Source: Desulfoluna sp942491485
GTDB taxonomy: Bacteria; Desulfobacterota; Desulfobacteria; Desulfobacterales; Desulfolunaceae
DNA: 64,000 bases
Direction of reading: 5' to 3'
NCBI GenBank assembly: GCA_942491485.1
Contig: CALOAX010000012.1
Span: 194,939-258,938, forward strand
The translations under genes and the position numbers were made by a program. Shown piece after piece: positions 16,078-25,211 of the stretch (position 1 is its first letter; each line of letters starts with the position of its first letter). Below the pieces are notes generated by a model that saw only the letters and a list, made by a program, of their open reading frames with translations, ran no database searches and was not told the origin of the DNA.

Positions 16078-18771
16078 TTACATGGAGACGGCTTTTTTTA
16101 GTTTCTTCCACGGCTTGGCAACGGCGATCTTCACCTTACGCTTGAGGACATGCTTGACCACCGTTTTTTTCAGGTCATCAAAATCGACGCCGGCCTCATC
16201 ACGCACCCGAACCAGCTTGATGGCGTCGAACTTACACTTGGTGGTACACATGCCGCACCCAACGCACATGAACTCGTCCACCACGGTTGCACCGCAGCCG
16301 AGGCAGCGCTCTGTCTCTTTTCGAACCTGCTCTTCGGTGAAGGTGCCCCGCAAATCCTTGAAGGTTTGCTTGGCTTGCTTGCCGTCCACATGGGCGGTTT
16401 TTTCTCGGGGTGCACGGTCGTACCCGCTGAGATTGAGAGTCTTTTTATCAAAAGAGACATACTCTCTTTTGATTCGGCCCAGAACAAGGCTCTGTCCGGG
16501 GTTCACATACCGATGAATGGAGATGGCCCCCTCCTTGCCCATGGCGATGGCGTCAATGGCAAAGCTGGGTCCGATAAGGGCGTCACCACCGGCGAATACA
16601 TCAGGTTCACCGGTCTGAAATGTCAGCGCATCGGCTTTGATCGTCTGATTGGGATTGAGTTCAATGCTGCTGCCTTTAATAAGGTTACCCCAATCCATGG
16701 CCTGGCCCACGGAGATGAGGACATGGTCTGCGTCAACAACGGTTGCCTCGTTTTCATCGTAGGTGGGGCTGAACCTGCCGTTTTCATCAAAGACGGACAC
16801 ACATTTTACAAACTCAACACCGATGACCCTGCCGTTTTCGGTCACGACGCGTTTGGGCCCCCAGGCGTTGTTGATAACAATGTCCTCTTCTGTTGCTTCA
16901 TCAATCTCTTCCTGCAGTGCCGGCATATTGCCGGAACTCTCGAGACAATACATGTCAACTGAGGAGGCCCCCACCCGTGTGGCGGTCCGGGCCACGTCGA
17001 TGGCCACATTGCCGCCGCCGATAACGAGGGTCTTTCCACCGAGTGTCATCTCTTCACCAAGGTTCACCTTGCGCAAGAAATCCACACCGGTCATGACGCC
17101 TTCGGCGTCCTCTCCTTCAATGCCGATTTTTCTTCCGGACTGGGCACCGATGGCCATGTAGAAAGCTTCAAAACCTTCGCCCCTTAAATCATCTAAGGTG
17201 ACGTCCCTGCCCACGTCCACACCGGTTTTAAACGCAACACCCATCTCACGCAAGATATCGATCTCGGCATTGACCACATCTTTTTCCAGGCGGTAGGACG
17301 GGATCCCCATGGTGAGCATACCGCCGAGGGCTTTTTCCTTTTCAAATACCGTGACCTTATACCCATCAATGGCCAGATAGTAGGCACAGGAGAGGCCTGC
17401 GGGACCGGCACCGACGATGGCGATCTTCTTGCCGTAATCGTGTCTCTTTTTCGGAATGAACCGGGTTTCGGCATCAAGTTCTTTTTGGGCGATAAATTTT
17501 TTGACCTCATCAATGGCGATGGGGGCGTCGAGGTCACCACGGGTACAGGAGGATTCGCATTTGCGGGGGCAGACGCGTCCGCACACGGCTGGAAATGGGT
17601 TTTCTTCTTTGATCAGCTGAAGGGCTTCCGTGTAGCGACCCTGGGACGCAAGTTTCAGGTACCCCTGGATGCCTATGTGTGCGGGGCAGTCCGCCTTGCA
17701 GGGGCTGGTGCCGGTTTCGTCAACAACAGCTCGGTTGGTGCGATACTCAACATTCCAGTATTCCGGGCCCCATTCCGTGTTGTGCGGAAGATCCGGCTTT
17801 TTCTTACGCGGCAGGGTATCGGCGCAAAGCTTCTGCCCCAGGGCCAAGGCATTGGTGGGGCAGTTTTCAACACATTCACCACAGGCGACACACTTATCCA
17901 TGTCTACCTTTGCCAGGTAGTTGGATTTGATAAAGTCGGGGTTTCGCCACATGTTCGCGTTACGCACCGCATAACACCCGCAGCCGCAACAATTGCATAT
18001 GGCGTGTGTATGACCGACCTCCTCAATATTGGGGATGTTGTGCATGAGGCCATTTTCTTCGGCTTTTTTGATGATTTCAAAGGCCTCTTCCCGGGTAATC
18101 TGACGGCCTTTGCCCGACTGAATATAATAGTCGGCGGCATCATCGAGCTGAATACACATGTCTTCTTTCAGATGTCCGCACCCCTCCCCCATGGATTCAC
18201 GGGAGGTGCGGCAGGAGCAGTCCGAAACGGAGAATGTGGTGGCCGAGTTGAGGTATCCGGATATTTCTTCGTAAGAGGCCCTTCGGGTTTCGCCGTCAAT
18301 GGCGCTTTCGATGGGAATGGTCCGCATGGGGCCTGTGCCGATGGGGAAGTTTCCGGCGGTAAGGGGGGCCTTCTTCTTGCCGTAGCCGTCAAAGGCCTCG
18401 CCGATCTGTGGGTATTTTTTATAGTTTTCACTGTTGTTGACGACCATCTCCATGTGGCCGGGAACCCAAAGCTCCAGCCAGTACATGTTGACCCCGTCAT
18501 CGTCACGGAACATGGCCGCACCCACATCACCGCATCTCTGCAAAATCCGTTCGGTCTCTTCAACGGGCCTGCCCCACACAGATGCAACCTCTTCAGCACT
18601 CCGGGGCTCGCGGAACTTAAGGCACAACGCCGCTTCGGCCATTTCATCCGTCACAACGCATTCAAGCAGCTTATATTCAGGGTCTTCCGGTGTGATCTCA
18701 CCTTTTGAACCGCGTTTGACCATACTGATTTTATTGCACAAATCAATGACTTTTTCTTTTACCTCTCCCAT
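16078..18771 (-). CDS. Large Fe-S/FAD pyridine-nucleotide oxidoreductase (GltD/NfnB-like)
   Basis: The product has 897 residues. Residues 1-110 resemble a winged-helix-like region; 184-268 form a cysteine-rich segment (DCSCRTS, CNCCGCGC); 294-304 is a ferredoxin motif (CVACGECVENC). Residues 358-410 match the Fe-S domain of glutamate-synthase small subunits (CPRKCESSC), followed by a FAD dinucleotide-binding fold (GAGPAG at 454-459) and an NAD(P) fold (IGGGNVAID). The C-terminus adds cysteine clusters (RCLGCGATV, CVGCGMCTTKC). Likely a cytoplasmic electron-transfer enzyme linking NAD(P)H to ferredoxin; the substrate is unknown. ATG at 18771 has AAGGAG nine bases upstream. It is divergent from an HxlR regulator with palindromic sites between them. 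Confidence 0.75.
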   Translation of the reverse strand: MGEVKEKVIDLCNKISMVKRGSKGEITPEDPEYKLLECVVTDEMAEAALCLKFREPRSAEEVASVWGRPVEETERILQRCGDVGAAMFRDDDGVNMYWLELWVPGHMEMVVNNSENYKKYPQIGEAFDGYGKKKAPLTAGNFPIGTGPMRTIPIESAIDGETRRASYEEISGYLNSATTFSVSDCSCRTSRESMGEGCGHLKEDMCIQLDDAADYYIQSGKGRQITREEAFEIIKKAEENGLMHNIPNIEEVGHTHAICNCCGCGCYAVRNANMWRNPDFIKSNYLAKVDMDKCVACGECVENCPTNALALGQKLCADTLPRKKKPDLPHNTEWGPEYWNVEYRTNRAVVDETGTSPCKADCPAHIGIQGYLKLASQGRYTEALQLIKEENPFPAVCGRVCPRKCESSCTRGDLDAPIAIDEVKKFIAQKELDAETRFIPKKRHDYGKKIAIVGAGPAGLSCAYYLAIDGYKVTVFEKEKALGGMLTMGIPSYRLEKDVVNAEIDILREMGVAFKTGVDVGRDVTLDDLRGEGFEAFYMAIGAQSGRKIGIEGEDAEGVMTGVDFLRKVNLGEEMTLGGKTLVIGGGNVAIDVARTATRVGASSVDMYCLESSGNMPALQEEIDEATEEDIVINNAWGPKRVVTENGRVIGVEFVKCVSVFDENGRFSPTYDENEATVVDADHVLISVGQAMDWGNLIKGSSIELNPNQTIKADALTFQTGEPDVFAGGDALIGPSFAIDAIAMGKEGAISIHRYVNPGQSLVLGRIKREYVSFDKKTLNLSGYDRAPREKTAHVDGKQAKQTFKDLRGTFTEEQVRKETERCLGCGATVVDEFMCVGCGMCTTKCKFDAIKLVRVRDEAGVDFDDLKKTVVKHVLKRKVKIAVAKPWKKLKKAVSM

Positions 18772-18825
18772 CAGCACCTGCTCCTTATGCTTTCAATCCG
18801 CAAAACACCTGTTCTCTCTCCCAAT

Positions 18826-18886
18826 ATTTCACTTGCAAATAGCAAGTGAAATTTAACGTACAAAAAGTAACTTGCATTTTGCAAGT
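18826..18886. promoter_or_regulatory. Two palindromic operator candidates between the oxidoreductase and hxlR-type genes
   Basis: Site 1 (18826-18852) has perfect 11-base arms, ATTTCACTTGC and GCAAGTGAAAT, around five bases. Site 2 (18870-18886) is ACTTGC, five bases, GCAAGT. Both share the core ACTTGC-N5-GCAAGT and their starts are 39 bases apart, close to four helical turns. They lie in the 206-base divergent region, the expected place for sites bound by the adjacent HxlR-family regulator. Confidence 0.7.
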
Positions 18887-18977
18887 CATTTTTCTTGTCA
18901 AACGAGAAAGGCCGTGCCAATTATAGTATAGATGACATACCTAATAAAAAATCAGTGCATTTCAGAGGAAACACCAG

Positions 18978-19442
18978 ATGAAAAAGTTAAACAAGCCAGC
19001 AGACCCGAGGGTTTGTTCCGTGGGACGTTCATTGGAAATACTCGGAGACCGCTGGATTATTTTTATCATTCGAGAAGCGTTTTTCGGCGTCAAATACTAC
19101 GATGAGTTTCTGTCCAACCTTGGTATTGCCACCAACGTATTGACAGACCGGCTCAAGTGGCTGGTGGAGAACGGGATTTTTGAAACCCATAAAGATCAGA
19201 AGGATGCACGTCGGAAAACATATATATTAACGGAAAAAGGATGGGATCTGTTCTCTATTATCCTGTCGTTCATCAACTGGGGCGACCGCTGGCTGTCAGA
19301 TGAGTCAGGACCACCGCTTACGCTTCATCACAAGACATGCGGACACACCTTGAAGCCGGTGATGTGTTGTGAACATTGCAGGGAGAAAATTGAGAGAAGT
19401 GATGTCACCTACGAAGAGGTGTGGCGGGATAAAAAATCGTAA
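18978..19442 (+). CDS. HxlR-family winged-helix transcriptional regulator
   Basis: The product has 154 residues. The HxlR fold is clear: CSVGRSLEILGDRWIIFIIRE at the N-terminus, then GIATNVLTDRLKWLVENGIF (recognition region) and RRKTYILTEKGWDL. A conserved cysteine lies near the N-terminus (Cys13), and the C-terminal tail adds HHKTCGH and MCCEHC, a possible zinc or redox site not found in minimal family members. Relatives respond to aldehydes, quinones or thiol stress. It is divergent from the large oxidoreductase and likely controls it, and itself, through the two ACTTGC-N5-GCAAGT sites. The signal is not known. Confidence 0.88.
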   Translation: MKKLNKPADPRVCSVGRSLEILGDRWIIFIIREAFFGVKYYDEFLSNLGIATNVLTDRLKWLVENGIFETHKDQKDARRKTYILTEKGWDLFSIILSFINWGDRWLSDESGPPLTLHHKTCGHTLKPVMCCEHCREKIERSDVTYEEVWRDKKS

Positions 19443-19629
19443 CGATTCTGCGCCTACATAGCTGTCTCCGGTGGCATGGTAGCCGAGCCACAGCCACCCT
19501 TAACGCAAAAATCATTCAAGGACAATGTTGTAAGGTCTGTTTATTAAGCCGACTCTATACATATCAGGCAGATGTTTAGCCGATAGGGACACATGCTGTA
19601 TGGTTATCGATAATTAGATGCTATGTACG

Positions 19630-19827
19630 CTACCCAATTTCCGAAAACAGCTTTTTGGCTGCGGAAAGCAAAAACTCATCTTGATAATGCCCAGCAGCCA
19701 AAGACAAACCAACAGGTGATCCGTTCACTGCCGTCAAAGGAATGGATAGTTCTGGTAACCGCCCTACCCCTGCGAACGATGTAATATCCATGGTTCTGTC
19801 ATAAAAGTCTAATTTCACATTCCACAT
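19630..19827 (-). pseudogene. C-terminal fragment of an amidase-signature enzyme
   Basis: The 65 residues read as the end of an amidase: FAGVGRLPELSIPLTAVNGSPVGLSLAAG, then YQDEFLLSAAKKLFSE. The catalytic Ser-Ser-Lys core would lie several hundred residues upstream and is absent; upstream sequence has no matching frame. The apparent ATG is fortuitous. This is a decayed remnant in an otherwise gene-free 0.7-kb gap in which I see nothing else. Confidence 0.7.
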
Positions 19828-20127
19828 GTGCTGAGGCCGAATCTAAAACCACACCTCGTCCAAACAACCACCCCACCGCCTTTTTACCTTTTATTTTTCA
19901 GCGGCGACAAAACCCGTGACATGACTATCACCGATAGCATTTATAAAATCCCCACAAGCCCAATACCCACAAGGTATAATACTCTGAAAGAAAAGCGTTC
20001 ATACCCATATACTAATAGTACAAAAAAACCATTCCAATTGATCCGTGTAGATAAAAAATGGGTAATTGGTATCACCTGCGGACCCGAAGCATCTACGGTA
20101 AGGACAATGTACATCCAGCCCCCCCCC

Positions 20128-20853
20128 CTACGACCGCAATTCAAACCGCACCGGCAGGGTGACCCAGGTGGTGTCCATGGCACCGGTGGCAGAGAATCGC
20201 CACTTCTTCACCCCTTTCACGGCGCTGCGATCGAGCACCGAATGCCCGCTGGATTTTTTTATCTTTACATCCTTTACCTCGCCCTTTCCGTTCACGAGAA
20301 TATCAAGAAGCACCACGCCCTGGTATCCTCGCCTGATGGCGGCTTTGGGGTAACGGGGTTCAGGTGCGTAGACGGACGTGGGGTCTGCCGTGGAGGTGCC
20401 ACCGACAGCGGGTGCAGATGCAGCACTCTGAGTCTCCTCTGTGTCGGAGGCAACCTTGTGGAGCTGGGCCACGGATTCGTCGTGAGCTACCGGCTCATCA
20501 ACTGCAGGTTCCGGTTCGGTTTCAACCTCAGGCACAGCGGGGTGAATTGACTCTTTGACCGGTTCCACCATCTTGGGTTTTGGTTTCGCGACTTTTTTCT
20601 TCACAACAGGACGCGGCTTTTCTTTTATGGGGTTGACCGGTTTCTTCTTTTTAGGGGGTTCCTTGACAGTCGCCGGTTTCTTCACCGGTTTGGCCGCAGG
20701 GAGACTCTGGACCGACGGCACGGTCATGGAGACGGTGATGGTGGTACCATGTGTGGATGCGGAGGGAGGAACAGGAGCTGACGGCAAAGGCATCAGAAAA
20801 AATAACGCGTGAAAAAGAGCCGCCACGCATGCGGGAAGAATCAGGCGCTTCAA
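20128..20853 (-). CDS. tonB: TonB energy-transducing protein
   Basis: The product has 241 residues. One N-terminal membrane anchor (4-22), a proline/lysine/glutamate-rich periplasm-spanning stretch (about 48-125), and a C-terminal TonB domain (about 165-241) with PEPRYPKAAIRRGYQGVVLLDI and DRSAVKGVKKWRF. It transmits proton-motive energy from ExbB/ExbD to outer-membrane receptors. Its start overlaps the exbD stop by four bases. The order on this strand is receptor, exbB, exbD, tonB, so the set most likely powers the cobamide-type receptor encoded just upstream. Confidence 0.92.
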   Translation of the reverse strand: MKRLILPACVAALFHALFFLMPLPSAPVPPSASTHGTTITVSMTVPSVQSLPAAKPVKKPATVKEPPKKKKPVNPIKEKPRPVVKKKVAKPKPKMVEPVKESIHPAVPEVETEPEPAVDEPVAHDESVAQLHKVASDTEETQSAASAPAVGGTSTADPTSVYAPEPRYPKAAIRRGYQGVVLLDILVNGKGEVKDVKIKKSSGHSVLDRSAVKGVKKWRFSATGAMDTTWVTLPVRFELRS

Positions 20854-21260
20854 GGCTTGGCCACCTCTGCCTGAAGGGAGATCTCGGTAATGCCTGCTTC
20901 TCGAATTGTATCCATCACCCTGAAAAGGCGTTGATATGAGAGGCTTTTGTGTCCACAGAGAATCACCTGCTTTTTGGTCTTCCCTTCAAAAAAACGGGTC
21001 ACCCGCGCTCCAAGTTCCGTTAGGGGCACCGCCGTTTTCCCCATAAACACCTCCCCTTCAGCCGTCACAGAAAGGATCAGCTCTGGGGTCTCATCCATAT
21101 GAACCGCTTGGGTAGATTCGGGCAGCTCAAGCTGAAGGCCATCGTGATAACTCATGGAGAGCATGGCGTAGATAAAAAAGACAAGCAGAAGAAACACCAC
21201 GTCGATGAGCGGCAGCATGTCCGGCTTGTTTTTGATACTGAAATCTCGTTTTACTTTCAT
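20850..21260 (-). CDS. exbD: Biopolymer transport protein ExbD
   Basis: The product has 136 residues. A single membrane helix (about 15-36) contains the conserved aspartate in LPLIDVVFLLLVFF, which carries protons in ExbD/TolR proteins. The periplasmic domain ends with HKSLSYQRLFRVMDTIREAGI, a standard ExbD feature. I chose ATG at 21260; the frame runs upstream only into a dispersed repeat. It overlaps tonB by four bases, so the two are translationally coupled. Confidence 0.9.
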   Translation of the reverse strand: MKVKRDFSIKNKPDMLPLIDVVFLLLVFFIYAMLSMSYHDGLQLELPESTQAVHMDETPELILSVTAEGEVFMGKTAVPLTELGARVTRFFEGKTKKQVILCGHKSLSYQRLFRVMDTIREAGITEISLQAEVAKP

Positions 21261-21271
21261 ATGTAATATCT

Positions 21272-21480
21272 GCCTCCGGCGGCGAGGTGAGCCACCTCGA
21301 AAGCTGGTTTGCGAATGCTCTCGCCCCTCGTTCCTCAGGTCGTTCACATTCGCTGACGGGCTACGCTCGTAACCTCAGTTTCTGCGTCTCAGGTGTCGCA
21401 ACCAGGATACTTGCAACCCAACCTCTTCGTGTAGCCCGAAGGGCGCTTCATGGTCGTCTTGCTTTTTGCTCCTGCAACAC
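21272..21480. repeat. Mosaic intergenic repeat between exbB and exbD
   Basis: It starts GCCTCCGGCGG at 21272, continues with GAGGTGAGCCACCTC, GCGAATGCTC, CTCGTTCCTCAGGTC and CACATTCGCTGACGGGC, then drifts into unrelated sequence. The repeat has separated exbB from exbD by 226 bases. Read on the minus strand, its GGAGGC lies 12 bases before the exbD start and may act as its ribosome-binding site. Confidence 0.65.
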
Positions 21481-21486
21481 CAAGAA

Positions 21487-22122
21487 CTAAGAACGTTTCT
21501 CTTTCACCCTTTCGTCTGTTCCATTCATCAATTTTTCATGCGTGATCTCAAGGGAGGTGGCGTACTTTTCAATGGCCAGGGCCGACGCCTCGGCCCGTGA
21601 ATTAAAATAATTGCAGGGAAGAAGGGTCAGGATACTGATGGATAGGCCCGCTGCCGTGGTGATGAGAGCCTGGGCAATGCCGCCGGTGACAGCCTGAGGA
21701 TCGCCGATGCCCTTGGCACCGAGCATATCAAAGGAGTGAATGATCCCCACCACGGTACCGAGGATCCCCAGAAGAGGCGCCACCGTAACGATGGTCTCGA
21801 GAACCCCCATGTATTTTCGCATGCGCTGCAGCTCATCTGCCGCGGCAGACTCCATGGCCATGGCCATGGAGTAGTCACGGTGCAGGATTCCGTTGACCAG
21901 AATTCGCACGATGAAGTTCTTCGACCCCCTCGCGGCCAACCGAACCTCCTCCCAAAGCCCCTTTTCGGCCAGGTCCAGAACCCGGTAAACCAGGGATTGA
22001 TTCCTGTCTCGACGAATGCGAAGCCAGAACACCGTTCTCTCGATCACAATGGTCAGCGAAACAAAAGAGCATAAAAGCAGCGGAAGCATCAGAAAACCGC
22101 CGCTTTTGACTAATTGAATCAT
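21487..22122 (-). CDS. exbB: Biopolymer transport protein ExbB (MotA/TolQ family)
   Basis: The product has 211 residues with three membrane segments (about 9-30, 108-130 and 150-175). The conserved family core is TVAPLLGILGTVVGIIHSFD, then GGIAQALITTAAGL. I chose ATG at 22122 with AGGTG eight bases upstream. ExbB forms the proton channel with ExbD and energises TonB. The upstream neighbour on this strand is the TonB-dependent receptor, about 550 bases away. Confidence 0.92.
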   Translation of the reverse strand: MIQLVKSGGFLMLPLLLCSFVSLTIVIERTVFWLRIRRDRNQSLVYRVLDLAEKGLWEEVRLAARGSKNFIVRILVNGILHRDYSMAMAMESAAADELQRMRKYMGVLETIVTVAPLLGILGTVVGIIHSFDMLGAKGIGDPQAVTGGIAQALITTAAGLSISILTLLPCNYFNSRAEASALAIEKYATSLEITHEKLMNGTDERVKEKRS

Positions 22123-22302
22123 ATCATTACACCTGTTTCGAAATGTAAAACGTAAAAGCCTCCCCGAAATCAAACATTTCGACAAGGCGCTGTGGTAACA
22201 GTCTATTCAACCAAGACGTTGCAATATATAACACAGATCATTCAGTAATTCGAGATGATCCCAGAAACGAAAACATCCCCAAATCAGAAGTAAAAACCAT
22301 GG

Positions 22303-22630
22303 GAGGGGGGAGGGACGCCATTGTCCCTCCCCTACCCCTGATTCCAACCACAGATCAGGAGATACACATGATGCTCCGAGTCAACAAGCGGAGCGTTTCA
22401 ACCCTTAAGATTCAATTCCTGTCGCATTCGGTTCATTGCGAACCGAACCGCCCCCCCGTAAGGAGGATCTCCCGCCGGGTAACAGACTGCCCAATCATAC
22501 AGTCCGGTCAGCAGGAAAAACGGGGAGGGGTCTGCCCTGATACGTAAGAGAACGAACCCTTCAGGTTGTATGAAGAAGCAACGTTGCCTCCTCATGTTTC
22601 TGCCGGTGTCACAGGTCCGGCAGAAATCGT
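22303..22630. other. Gap between receptor and exbB: two hairpins and a doubtful small frame
   Basis: GGAGGGAC with GTCCCTCC (about 22308-22330) and TTTCTGCCGG with CCGGCAGAAA (about 22600-22630) are perfect stems but have no T-run. A minus-strand frame at 22398-22595 could encode 65 residues (containing LLTGLYDWAVCYPAGDPPY) with normal-looking codons; no family is recognised and I do not call it a gene. Confidence 0.3.
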
Positions 22631-22673
22631 GGTACGGGGTGAGTCACGTTTCACCCCCGTGAATTATCTATTA

Positions 22674-24644
22674 TCAGTAGGTCCAGGTGACCCCGGCAAA
22701 GAACTGACGCCCGGGGATGGGATACCCCTGGATATAGGCTGCGTCTTCGTCGAAGATGTTTTTGACTTCGCCCCTGAGATAGACACTGCCGAATTTCTCC
22801 GTGCTTACGACACGCTGCGATACGGTAAAATTTGACACAGTCACACTGGCGAGGGTCACTTCATCGTACGTGCTGAACTGATAATCTGTTACTTTCTGGC
22901 TGCTCAGGTAAGAGACGCTGAGGTCTGCAGAAAAGCCGTCCAAATCAGAAAGGGCAATCCCCGCAGACAGATTTGTATCCGCCGTCTTCTGAAGGTCTTT
23001 GTCTGTTTCTTCATCTTTATATTCAAAAAGATAGGTCAATCCGGCGTAAGGCCGCAGTTCCCAGCTTCCAAAGAGGTCGGCAAAGGTATAGGAACACTCG
23101 CCTTCCACGCCGCTGATGGTGGCCTCACCGAGGTTTTCCCAAGTAGAGTCCCCATCGTTGTTTACAGTGGAAACGATTTTATCCTTAAAATCAGTGGTGA
23201 AAAGAGTCAGGGCACTTTTCATGCCGCCAAAGGCCATGTCCATCCCCACTTCATAGGTGCGGCTCTTTTCAGGATCAAGGTCTGGGTTCCCGACATAATG
23301 CTTGCCGGGATAGTACACGCCGGACCAGGTCGATCCGGGGCTGGTATAATCGTACGCGAGCTCTTTTGCAGAGGGCATGCGAAATGCTTCAGCGACGTTG
23401 GCTCGAAATTTAATATTTTTTGACATGTTGTAGACAACACCAACACTTGGGTTGATGTCATCATCGCTCTCATCTCGCCCCTGCCCACCAAGCACCTCAA
23501 CTTCATAGTGATCAAATCGAGCGCCACCATTTAAAATGAGCTTCTGATCAAACAATTTCGCCTTTGCCATGGCAAAGCCTGCGGTATTGCTGAAGGTGGT
23601 ACTCTTGGGATCCCATGTTGCGTCGATGTCATAGTTCACCCAATCCACACCCGTTGTCAGGCCAAAGGTCTCTCCACTCCAAGACACCTGAGCCTGGGCG
23701 CCTTTGCTGTCGGTCTCCTGGCTGCTCGTAGATCCAAAAGAGGGGTCGGGGTCCACCCATTCATCCTTGTCTTTCCCCCCAAACCAACGGGCCTTCCAGG
23801 CAAGGGACTCGGACGTGTTCTGCCCGTCATAGGTAAGATCGTAGGAGCTGTTTTCGGTGTTTTTGTAATTATCGGGGTCATTTTGAGTGATGTAGCCGGG
23901 GTTGCCGACCTTGTCAGCGTCAAAAGCGGTGTAGGTCAACCCGATACGGTTGCCGGGAAGGAATTCATAACCCGTGTTGATGCTGGCGCGAAGAATTCCG
24001 TCGTTGCCGGTGTTTTTGTATTTCGTTCCGTCGCCGGTTTTGTGATCTCCCTCTTCTGACTGAGAGACGCTGGCGGAAAAGTCAAAATTCCCCGCCTTGC
24101 CGGAAACGCCCGAGGCCAGCTCTTTGTAATCTGCAGAGCCGGCCTTTGCCTTGACGAAGACAGAGGGTTTAGCCTCGCCTTTTTTTGTGATGACGTTGAC
24201 CACACCACCCATGGCAGCGGAGCCATATTGAACCGCCGCCGGACCTTTGATAATCTCCACGCGCTCAATGTTTTGAGTGGTAATTTTTGCGACGTTGCCG
24301 GTACCTGCCCGCCTGCCGTCAATAAGGACCAAAACATGGCCCATAAGGTCGTTGCCATGGGATTCCGTGCGAAAGCCGCGAATTCCGACGCTGCTCAAGG
24401 TTCCGGGATACTGAAGAACCTGAACGGCTCCCTTCTCAGAGAGAAGTTCGCCCAAATCAGTGGCAGATGAATTCTCGATCGCTTCTGCGTCAATCACGGT
24501 AACGGCGGCCGCGACTTCGGTGATGCTCTCTTTGGCCCGAGAGGCCGTGACCACATACTCATCAAGGGTGGCATCAGTCGCCCATACCGGAGAGGTGCTT
24601 GCCACCCAGGCAGCAAGTGCACCAATCATCAGACTTTTCTTCAT
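22674..24644 (-). CDS. btuB: TonB-dependent outer-membrane receptor, likely BtuB-like
   Basis: The product has 656 residues. Signal peptide 1-22, a TonB-box-like DEYVVTA at about 27-33, and a plug domain with VLVLIDGRRAGTGNVAKI, ERVEIIKGPAAVQYGSAAMGGVVNVITK. A 22-strand-type barrel follows, ending in an aromatic residue (FFAGVTWTY), as outer-membrane proteins do. GGAGG lies ten bases before ATG. A cobalamin riboswitch precedes it on the same strand, and cobalt/cobamide genes surround it, so cobamides are the likely ligand; sequence alone would also allow another chelate. A terminator hairpin and a miniature element lie in its leader. Confidence 0.85.
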   Translation of the reverse strand: MKKSLMIGALAAWVASTSPVWATDATLDEYVVTASRAKESITEVAAAVTVIDAEAIENSSATDLGELLSEKGAVQVLQYPGTLSSVGIRGFRTESHGNDLMGHVLVLIDGRRAGTGNVAKITTQNIERVEIIKGPAAVQYGSAAMGGVVNVITKKGEAKPSVFVKAKAGSADYKELASGVSGKAGNFDFSASVSQSEEGDHKTGDGTKYKNTGNDGILRASINTGYEFLPGNRIGLTYTAFDADKVGNPGYITQNDPDNYKNTENSSYDLTYDGQNTSESLAWKARWFGGKDKDEWVDPDPSFGSTSSQETDSKGAQAQVSWSGETFGLTTGVDWVNYDIDATWDPKSTTFSNTAGFAMAKAKLFDQKLILNGGARFDHYEVEVLGGQGRDESDDDINPSVGVVYNMSKNIKFRANVAEAFRMPSAKELAYDYTSPGSTWSGVYYPGKHYVGNPDLDPEKSRTYEVGMDMAFGGMKSALTLFTTDFKDKIVSTVNNDGDSTWENLGEATISGVEGECSYTFADLFGSWELRPYAGLTYLFEYKDEETDKDLQKTADTNLSAGIALSDLDGFSADLSVSYLSSQKVTDYQFSTYDEVTLASVTVSNFTVSQRVVSTEKFGSVYLRGEVKNIFDEDAAYIQGYPIPGRQFFAGVTWTY

Positions 24645-24708
24645 TTACGTTTTCCTCCCAGAAACATTAAGACTCAATCCAAAACCAAAGCTGGTGAGCC
24701 CCCTTTAG

Positions 24709-24953
24709 CCCGGATATTTCACGAGTCGGGGACGCTTATATGCAAGGCATCAGAGCTGTAGATGTAATGGTTTACCTCAAGGCTCTGATAACGCAGCAGA
24801 TGAGTGTACCCGGCTCGCCCGGAGGATGAGAAAATCAATCAGAAAACCGTGAATTACATTTTGCATTTTTGAAACAACTAAATTTCAAAAAATTACCCAC
24901 TGCAATCACCGCTTATTTCTTTGGCTTGATCGGTTTCTCATGAAATATTCGGG
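24709..24953. mobile_element. Miniature inverted-repeat element in the btuB leader
   Basis: A 245-base element has ends CCCGGATATTTCACGA and TCATGAAATATTCGGG, with TTAG and ATAG as flanks. Its interior matches the copy in the GNAT gene in inverted orientation. It lies between the riboswitch terminator and the btuB start, lengthening the untranslated leader without adding a gene. Confidence 0.8.
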
Positions 24954-25070
24954 ATAGAGCATTCACCCCAAATAATTGTCATGCTGTGCTGTGGGGGTTC
25001 AAAAAACGTCGGTAGGAAACGTGAAGGAGAAGAAGAGAAAAGGACAGACATCGACCATGTCGATTAAAAC

Positions 25071-25112
25071 AAAAAAGCCCCATGCCCCCATTGCTATGGG
25101 GGACATGGGGCC
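25071..25112 (-). terminator. Intrinsic terminator downstream of cobalamin riboswitch 1
   Basis: On the minus strand GCCCCATG and CATGGGGC enclose an inner CCCCCAT/ATGGGGG stem, followed by six T residues. It lies about 100 bases after the riboswitch core, a fitting position for the expression platform controlling btuB. On the plus strand it is followed by GTTTTT, so it could also work from the other side. Confidence 0.85.
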
Positions 25113-25211
25113 GTTTTTCCATGTCGTCTTATCTGGTCTCCTGTTCCTACCGCGAGAACGAAACCTCCCACAAAAACGTGCAGCATAATTGCGTTACAAC
25201 GTCTTTGTGAA

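Noticed and set aside
17440..18708. Plus-strand frame of 422 codons opposite the large oxidoreductase
   Set aside because: Shadow of a gene whose domains are clear on the minus strand.
22398..22595. Possible 65-residue gene between btuB and exbB
   Set aside because: Codons look plausible but there is no family, no clear separation from the hairpins around it, and no conservation data.
22600..22630. Rho-independent terminator after btuB
   Set aside because: The 10-bp stem is perfect but no T-run follows on either strand, so I recorded it only as a hairpin.
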